DNA of 8,143 nt, taken from positions 1 to 8,143 of the forward strand of contig JAENVT010000408.1 of NCBI GenBank assembly GCA_016650435.1, in the 5' to 3' direction. Shown in pieces: positions 5,563 through 8,143 of this stretch; position 1 is the first letter of the stretch, and every line of letters starts with the position of its first letter. The position numbers were made by a program, and so were the translations under genes. This stretch comes from Ilumatobacteraceae bacterium (GTDB taxonomy: Bacteria; Actinomycetota; Acidimicrobiia; Acidimicrobiales; Ilumatobacteraceae). The notes under the pieces were generated by a model that saw nothing but the letters and a program-made list of their open reading frames with translations, made no database searches and was not told where the DNA came from.

Positions 5563-5611
5563 GTTGGCCTCCTCGTGTGGTGTTCGTCGACTCGTTCAAT
5601 CTGTCACATCA

Positions 5612-5638
5612 TTGACCCTGACTGCTTCAGGATAGATT
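5612..5638 (+). promoter_or_regulatory. Candidate leaderless promoter for the mycothiol-dependent enzyme gene
   Basis: TTGACC (5612-5617), 15 bases, TAGATT (5633-5638). The -10 box fits actinobacterial TAnnnT and ends 6 nt before the GTG at 5645, the geometry of a leaderless transcript. The only Shine-Dalgarno-like stretch (AGGA, 5629-5632) is 12 nt from the GTG, too far to be convincing. On the minus strand TATCCT (5634-5629) overlaps this box and could serve osmC. Confidence 0.4.
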
Positions 5639-5644
5639 CCAGAC

Positions 5645-5668
5645 GTGACCTCCGTGACCTCCGTGACC
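5645..5668 (+). repeat. 9-bp tandem repeat across the start codon
   Basis: GTGACCTCC occurs at 5645 and 5654 and its first six bases again at 5663. Each copy supplies an in-frame GTG start and adds Val/Met-Thr-Ser, so change in copy number would keep the frame. Confidence 0.8.
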
Positions 5669-6418
5669 GATCGGCTTGGGGCGCTCGAAGCCTCGGCAGA
5701 ACGCCTTGCCTCGCTGGTGAATGGCCTGACGCTCGATCAACTGAATCAGCAGGCCTACCCGTCGAAATGGAGCATCTCCGACGTGCTGTCACACCTCGGG
5801 TCCGGCGCGGTGATCATGCGACATGGTATCGACGCGGCGGTTTCTGGCAATCCCCTCGCTGAAGGCTTCAACCAGACGGTCTGGGACGAATGGAACGCCA
5901 AGAGTGCGCCAGCACGGGCAACGGAGGCGCTTGCCGCTGATCGGGCACTTCTGGATCGAGTGGCGTCGTTGACCAATGCGGAGCGCGACTCGTTTCAGTT
6001 CTCGTTGGGTCCCTTTCAGCTCGACCTGGCGACGTTCCTGGCCTTGCGGCTCAACGAACATGTGCTGCACACGTGGGACGTCGATGTGGCGCTGCATCCG
6101 ACAGCGATGTTGCCGCCGGATGCGGTAGCGCTGGTGATCGACAACCTCGAGATGCTCGCCGGTTTCGCCGGCAAGAGCGATGGCCACGAACGTGTTTTGA
6201 CAGTTCACACCACGGAGCCATCGCGTGCGTTCGCGGTGAAAGTCGACCCCGAGCGTCTGGCGCTGGCACCGGCGGAGCGGTCAGCACCTGTCGACATCGA
6301 ACTTCCATCGGAGGCGTTCGTGCGCCTGATCTACGGTCGGCTTGATCCAGACCACTCGCCGCCGGATATCGAGAGCCCCGAGCTCGAGCAGCTCCGTGGG
6401 TTGTTCCCCGGGTTCTGA
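5645..6418 (+). CDS. Mycothiol-dependent maleylpyruvate-isomerase-family enzyme (DinB-like)
   Basis: 257 residues. The N-terminal four-helix DinB/MDMPI domain holds the metal triad expected from the Corynebacterium maleylpyruvate isomerase: His50 in WSISDVLSHLG, then Glu138 and His142 in RLNEHVLHTWDVD (Glu-x3-His). The C-terminal 70 residues (FAVKVDPERLALAP, PSEAFVRLIYGRLDPDHSPP) form the small MDMPI C-terminal, SCP2-like domain. Members use mycothiol, the actinobacterial thiol, for isomerase or S-transferase reactions; the exact substrate is unknown and there are no ring-cleavage pathway genes nearby, so a detoxification role is more likely than gentisate degradation. Three in-frame GTGs at 5645, 5654 and 5663 sit in a 9-bp tandem repeat, so the exact start is open; 5645 fits a leaderless promoter. 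Confidence 0.9.
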   Translation: MTSVTSVTDRLGALEASAERLASLVNGLTLDQLNQQAYPSKWSISDVLSHLGSGAVIMRHGIDAAVSGNPLAEGFNQTVWDEWNAKSAPARATEALAADRALLDRVASLTNAERDSFQFSLGPFQLDLATFLALRLNEHVLHTWDVDVALHPTAMLPPDAVALVIDNLEMLAGFAGKSDGHERVLTVHTTEPSRAFAVKVDPERLALAPAERSAPVDIELPSEAFVRLIYGRLDPDHSPPDIESPELEQLRGLFPGF

Positions 6419-6436
6419 TCCAGGCACGCCACACCC

Positions 6437-6958
6437 TTAGGGCGAAGTCTCCTCGAGGTGTCCGTCCTCGACGCGGTAGACGAATCCGCGAATGTGCACC
6501 TTGTACTGGATGAACGGATTCACCTGCAATCGTCGGATCGACTGGCGCACGTTCTGATACGGATCCTTGAAACCTTCGAACGCCCAACCAGGGCGAATGC
6601 CCGTTTCCGACTCGATGTCGTCTTTCAGCGTGTCGCCGAGCAGCCGTTGCATGCCGCAGTCGGTGTGGTGCAGGAGGATGATCTCGCGAGTCCCGAGCAA
6701 TCGTTGCGACAGGACCAGCGAACGAATCACATCGTCGGTGACGATTCCGCCCGCGTTGCGAATGATGTGGGCATCGCCGTGAGCGAGTCCGAGCATTTCG
6801 AAGATGTCCATCCTGCTGTCCATGCAGGCCACGATCGCCAGCTTTCTGCGTGGTTGCAGGGCGAGGTCGTGGTCGGCGAACGTCTCGACGTACTGAGCAT
6901 TGTTGTCGAGCAGCTCGTCGGTGCTCGGTTCGAACAAAGCGTCACTTTCTGCGGACAC
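6437..6958 (-). CDS. Beta-class carbonic anhydrase, Rv1284-like
   Basis: 173 residues from GTG 6958; mycobacterial Rv1284 is about 163. It interconverts CO2 and bicarbonate in the cytoplasm. The zinc site is complete: Cys45 in VACMDSRMD, His98 and Cys101 in LLHHTDCGM, with Asp47 and Arg49 forming the gating dyad. NAGGIVTDDVIRSLVLSQRL (68-87), LLGTREI, SETGIRPGW and VRQSIRRLQVNPF (137-149) follow the Rv1284 branch closely. The open frame continues upstream to 7492, but that part overlaps the opposite-strand gene at 6992 and does not resemble the family. GTG 6958 fits the family length and has TACGGT exactly 6 nt before it, with no Shine-Dalgarno, suggesting leaderless translation. It converges on the mycothiol-dependent enzyme gene with an 18-bp gap. 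Confidence 0.93.
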   Translation of the reverse strand: MSAESDALFEPSTDELLDNNAQYVETFADHDLALQPRRKLAIVACMDSRMDIFEMLGLAHGDAHIIRNAGGIVTDDVIRSLVLSQRLLGTREIILLHHTDCGMQRLLGDTLKDDIESETGIRPGWAFEGFKDPYQNVRQSIRRLQVNPFIQYKVHIRGFVYRVEDGHLEETSP

Positions 6959-6964
6959 AAACGG

Positions 6965-6970
6965 ACCGTA
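6965..6970 (-). promoter_or_regulatory. Candidate -10 box of the carbonic anhydrase gene (leaderless)
   Basis: TACGGT on the minus strand fits TAnnnT and is separated from the GTG at 6958 by exactly 6 nt (CCGTTT), so transcription would begin at or within a base of the start codon. No convincing -35 box was found. Confidence 0.4.
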
Positions 6971-6979
6971 GCTCGGCCA

Positions 6980-6985
6980 TAACGT
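6980..6985 (+). promoter_or_regulatory. Candidate -10 box of the conserved hypothetical gene at 6992 (leaderless)
   Basis: TAACGT on the plus strand fits TAnnnT and is followed by exactly 6 nt (TGGGGC) before the ATG at 6992. Its -35 region would fall on the first codons of the opposing carbonic anhydrase gene. Confidence 0.4.
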
Positions 6986-6991
6986 TGGGGC

Positions 6992-7393
6992 ATGCAGTCC
7001 GTCGAGTTTCAGTTCTCGTACAACTCGTTCATCAAGGTGTTGATGCTGCCGATGCTGCTCGGACCGCGGCACTCCACGGTTCGACTCGACGACGATCGCG
7101 TCTCCGTTCGAATGGGTCTCGCGGGATGGGCTTTCGCGGCGAAGGTGCCGCGGTCGTCGATAACGGAGGTGACGCGCGTGAACGGCCCGGTCTTGGGATG
7201 GGGCGTGCACGGGTGGCGCGGCTTGTGGCTGGTCAATGGGTCGAGCAAAGGCCTCGTGCGCATGACGATTGAGCCCAGAGCGCGTGGTCGTTGCCTGGGG
7301 TTTCCACTGCGGATACGTCAGTTGACGGTGAGCCTCGCCGATCCGGATGGTTTCGTCAGAAGGGTGTCGCCGGCGCAACATGGAGCTAGTTGA
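6992..7393 (+). CDS. Conserved hypothetical protein of actinobacteria
   Basis: 133 residues, basic, mostly beta-strand in appearance, without signal peptide or clear membrane segment. The plan is FQFSYNSFIKVLMLPMLLGP, a strand pair TVRLDDDRVSVRMG, the SITEVTRVNGPVLGWGVHGW segment, then NGSSKGLVRMTIEPRARG and RQLTVSLADPDGFV near the end. The order 'start codon-near FxFxY, VRVNGP, W, G, KGxVxxxIxxP, LTVSLADPxGF' recalls a family of small mycobacterial and rhodococcal proteins of unknown function, which supports a real gene over the opposite-strand extension of the carbonic anhydrase frame. No function is proposed. The gene diverges from the carbonic anhydrase across 33 bp, and its last 8 bp overlap the 3' end of the converging NTF2-like gene. 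Confidence 0.75.
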   Translation: MQSVEFQFSYNSFIKVLMLPMLLGPRHSTVRLDDDRVSVRMGLAGWAFAAKVPRSSITEVTRVNGPVLGWGVHGWRGLWLVNGSSKGLVRMTIEPRARGRCLGFPLRIRQLTVSLADPDGFVRRVSPAQHGAS

Positions 7394-7814
7394 CGCCGAG
7401 CTGGCGTTCTCTGAACGCGTCGGCATCTCCGCCACCGACCTGTACCGGCTCGAGGTAGAAACGGGCCCACCCGGCCACGCCATCTTCGACACCGAAGATC
7501 ACGACTCCGCGCATGACGTGTTGGCTACCGTCCGGACGCGTTCCGCGGTGCTCCCATTCTGACCACGCCGTGTCGCCTTCGACCGTGCAGCGAAGCACCT
7601 CTGCGGTGAGGTCGGGGACCATGGTGAAGATCTGCTGCCAGTTCTTGCGGACCTGGTCGCTGCCAGTGAAACCACGCTCTGGATGTGCAGGCGTCTCGTT
7701 GCGGTATTCAGGAGCGAAGCACGCCACCACAGCCTCGAGATCGTGGGCGTTGGTCGCCCGGCACAGCTGATCCACCAGGGCGCCAGGACCCGTTTCGGAC
7801 GACGGCATCTTCAT
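7386..7814 (-). CDS. NTF2-like (SnoaL-type) family protein
   Basis: 142 residues from ATG 7814. The alpha+beta cone fold is readable: an N-terminal helix GALVDQLCRATNAHDLEAVVACFAPEYRNETP (11-42), a FTGSDQVRKNWQQIFTMVPDLTAEVLRC segment (49-76), then the strands TAWSEWEHRGTR, MRGVVIFGVEDGVAGWARFYLEPV (101-124). This superfamily includes isomerases, polyketide cyclases, dehydratases and simple ligand binders; the pocket chemistry cannot be assigned from sequence alone. An in-frame ATG at 7844 would add 10 polar residues; 7814 is preferred because GAGAGG (7829-7824) lies 9 nt upstream and because the 7844 codon sits inside an operator-like repeat. It is transcribed away from a TetR gene, which is the likely regulator. 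Confidence 0.87.
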   Translation of the reverse strand: MKMPSSETGPGALVDQLCRATNAHDLEAVVACFAPEYRNETPAHPERGFTGSDQVRKNWQQIFTMVPDLTAEVLRCTVEGDTAWSEWEHRGTRPDGSQHVMRGVVIFGVEDGVAGWARFYLEPVQVGGGDADAFRERQLGVN

Positions 7815-7834
7815 GATTGCTTGCCTCTCACTAT

Positions 7835-7863
7835 TTCGATCCATTAGACTAGATTCGATCTAT
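7835..7863. promoter_or_regulatory. Candidate TetR operator: direct repeat and palindrome
   Basis: TTCGATC occurs at 7835-7841 and 7854-7860, each followed by a near-identical triplet (CAT, TAT). The second copy lies inside a palindrome, TAGAT-TCG-ATCTA (7850-7862). The element sits in the short, AT-rich space between the divergent NTF2-like and TetR genes, ending 5 bp before the TetR ATG, and could control both. Confidence 0.45.
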
Positions 7864-7867
7864 TACT

Positions 7868-8143
7868 ATGGAACAAAATGGCTTCACCGTCAAGCAGCGC
7901 CACTACGACTCGTCTCGCCGTCGCCGGCAAGCTCGCCAGACCCGTGACGACATCCTCGTCGCGGCCCGCACCCGATTCGTGACCGACGGGTTCGCGGCGA
8001 CGACAATCTCTGCCGTCGCCGCTGATGCACGCGTGTCGGTCGACACGATCTACAAAACCTTCGGCGGCAAACCGGGTCTCGTTCGAGCCATCCACGAGCA
8101 AGGTCTTGCAGGTGCTGGTCCGATCGATGCCGAGACACGCTCC
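7868..8143 (+). CDS. TetR-family transcriptional regulator, N-terminal 92 codons (cut by window edge)
   Basis: The plus-strand frame from ATG 7868 stays open to the window end. After a basic leader (HYDSSRRRRQARQTRDD) comes the TetR helix-turn-helix domain: DILVAARTRFVTDGFAATTI, then SAVAADARVSVDTIYKTFGGKPGLVRAI, with the turn and recognition helix at about residues 52-71 and the family's characteristic TIYKTFGGKPGL end. The ligand-binding domain is outside the window, so the effector is unknown. The gene diverges from the NTF2-like gene, and the repeated TTCGATC sequence between them is the likely operator. No Shine-Dalgarno is visible before the ATG. Divergent TetR-target pairs usually mean the regulator represses its neighbour and itself, which is inferred here. 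Confidence 0.9.
   Translation, partial: MEQNGFTVKQRHYDSSRRRRQARQTRDDILVAARTRFVTDGFAATTISAVAADARVSVDTIYKTFGGKPGLVRAIHEQGLAGAGPIDAETRS

Noticed and set aside
5596..5615. TCAAT-N10-ATTGA inverted repeat in the osmC divergent region
   Set aside because: Five-bp arms with a long spacer are expected by chance in a sequence of this length; no supporting context beyond position.
4796..5635. 279-codon plus-strand open frame
   Set aside because: Antisense to the PNPOx-like and osmC genes; a high-GC shadow frame with no domain pattern.
6419..6444. Terminator between the mycothiol-dependent enzyme and carbonic anhydrase genes
   Set aside because: Only a CCC-TTA-GGG mini-palindrome and a 4-bp CGCC/GGCG pairing are visible; too weak to call.
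6959..7492. N-terminal extension of the carbonic anhydrase frame (178 extra codons)
   Set aside because: It lies opposite the gene at 6992-7393 and partly opposite the NTF2-like gene, has low-complexity composition, and does not resemble any carbonic anhydrase N-terminus; the family length fits GTG 6958.

Overview
The window looks like chromosomal DNA of a moderately GC-rich actinobacterium, probably of the Mycobacteriales (Rhodococcus, Gordonia, Williamsia or Mycobacterium type). The pointers are a mycothiol-dependent maleylpyruvate-isomerase-family enzyme, a beta-carbonic anhydrase close to the mycobacterial Rv1284 type, two textbook mycobacterial SigF (general stress sigma) promoters, and several starts that look leaderless. 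The genus is inference. No insertion sequence, CRISPR array, tRNA or rRNA was seen.

Layout. 1-1928 (minus strand): an ArsR-type winged-helix repressor is translationally coupled to an MFS exporter, followed by the first 30 codons of an ABC transporter ATPase that runs off the left edge. A cluster of palindromes (1948-1977) lies just upstream of the repressor. 1984-2111 (plus): a frameshifted 3' scrap of a VOC/glyoxalase-type gene. 2139-2705 (plus): a GNAT acetyltransferase. 2716-2910 (minus) and 3029-3355 (plus): two small, charged, conserved proteins transcribed divergently, each behind a perfect GGTTT-N16-GGGTAC promoter. 3360-3402: a hairpin between converging genes. 3408-3853 (minus): a deletion scar in which the first ~30 codons of a short-chain dehydrogenase run out of frame into the last ~120 codons of a QueA-type protein. 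3960-5562 (minus): an apparent operon osmC - flavin/PNPOx-type protein - cyclase-family protein. 5645-6418 (plus): the mycothiol-dependent enzyme, divergent from osmC. 6437-6958 (minus) and 6992-7393 (plus): a beta-carbonic anhydrase and a conserved hypothetical protein that share a 33-bp divergent promoter region. 7386-8143: an NTF2-like (SnoaL) protein and a TetR repressor cut by the right edge, divergent around repeated operator-like sequence.

How it fits together. The common thread is stress, redox and detoxification: an exporter under its own repressor, a SigF-driven pair of small proteins, OsmC peroxiredoxin beside a flavin-type protein and a mycothiol-dependent enzyme, and a TetR/NTF2 pair. 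I do not see a complete novel multi-gene system. The most distinctive signals are the back-to-back SigF promoter pair, the SDR/QueA deletion scar with an orphaned operator-like repeat upstream, the compact divergent leaderless-type promoters, and a cyclase-family protein lacking two of the usual metal-binding histidines.
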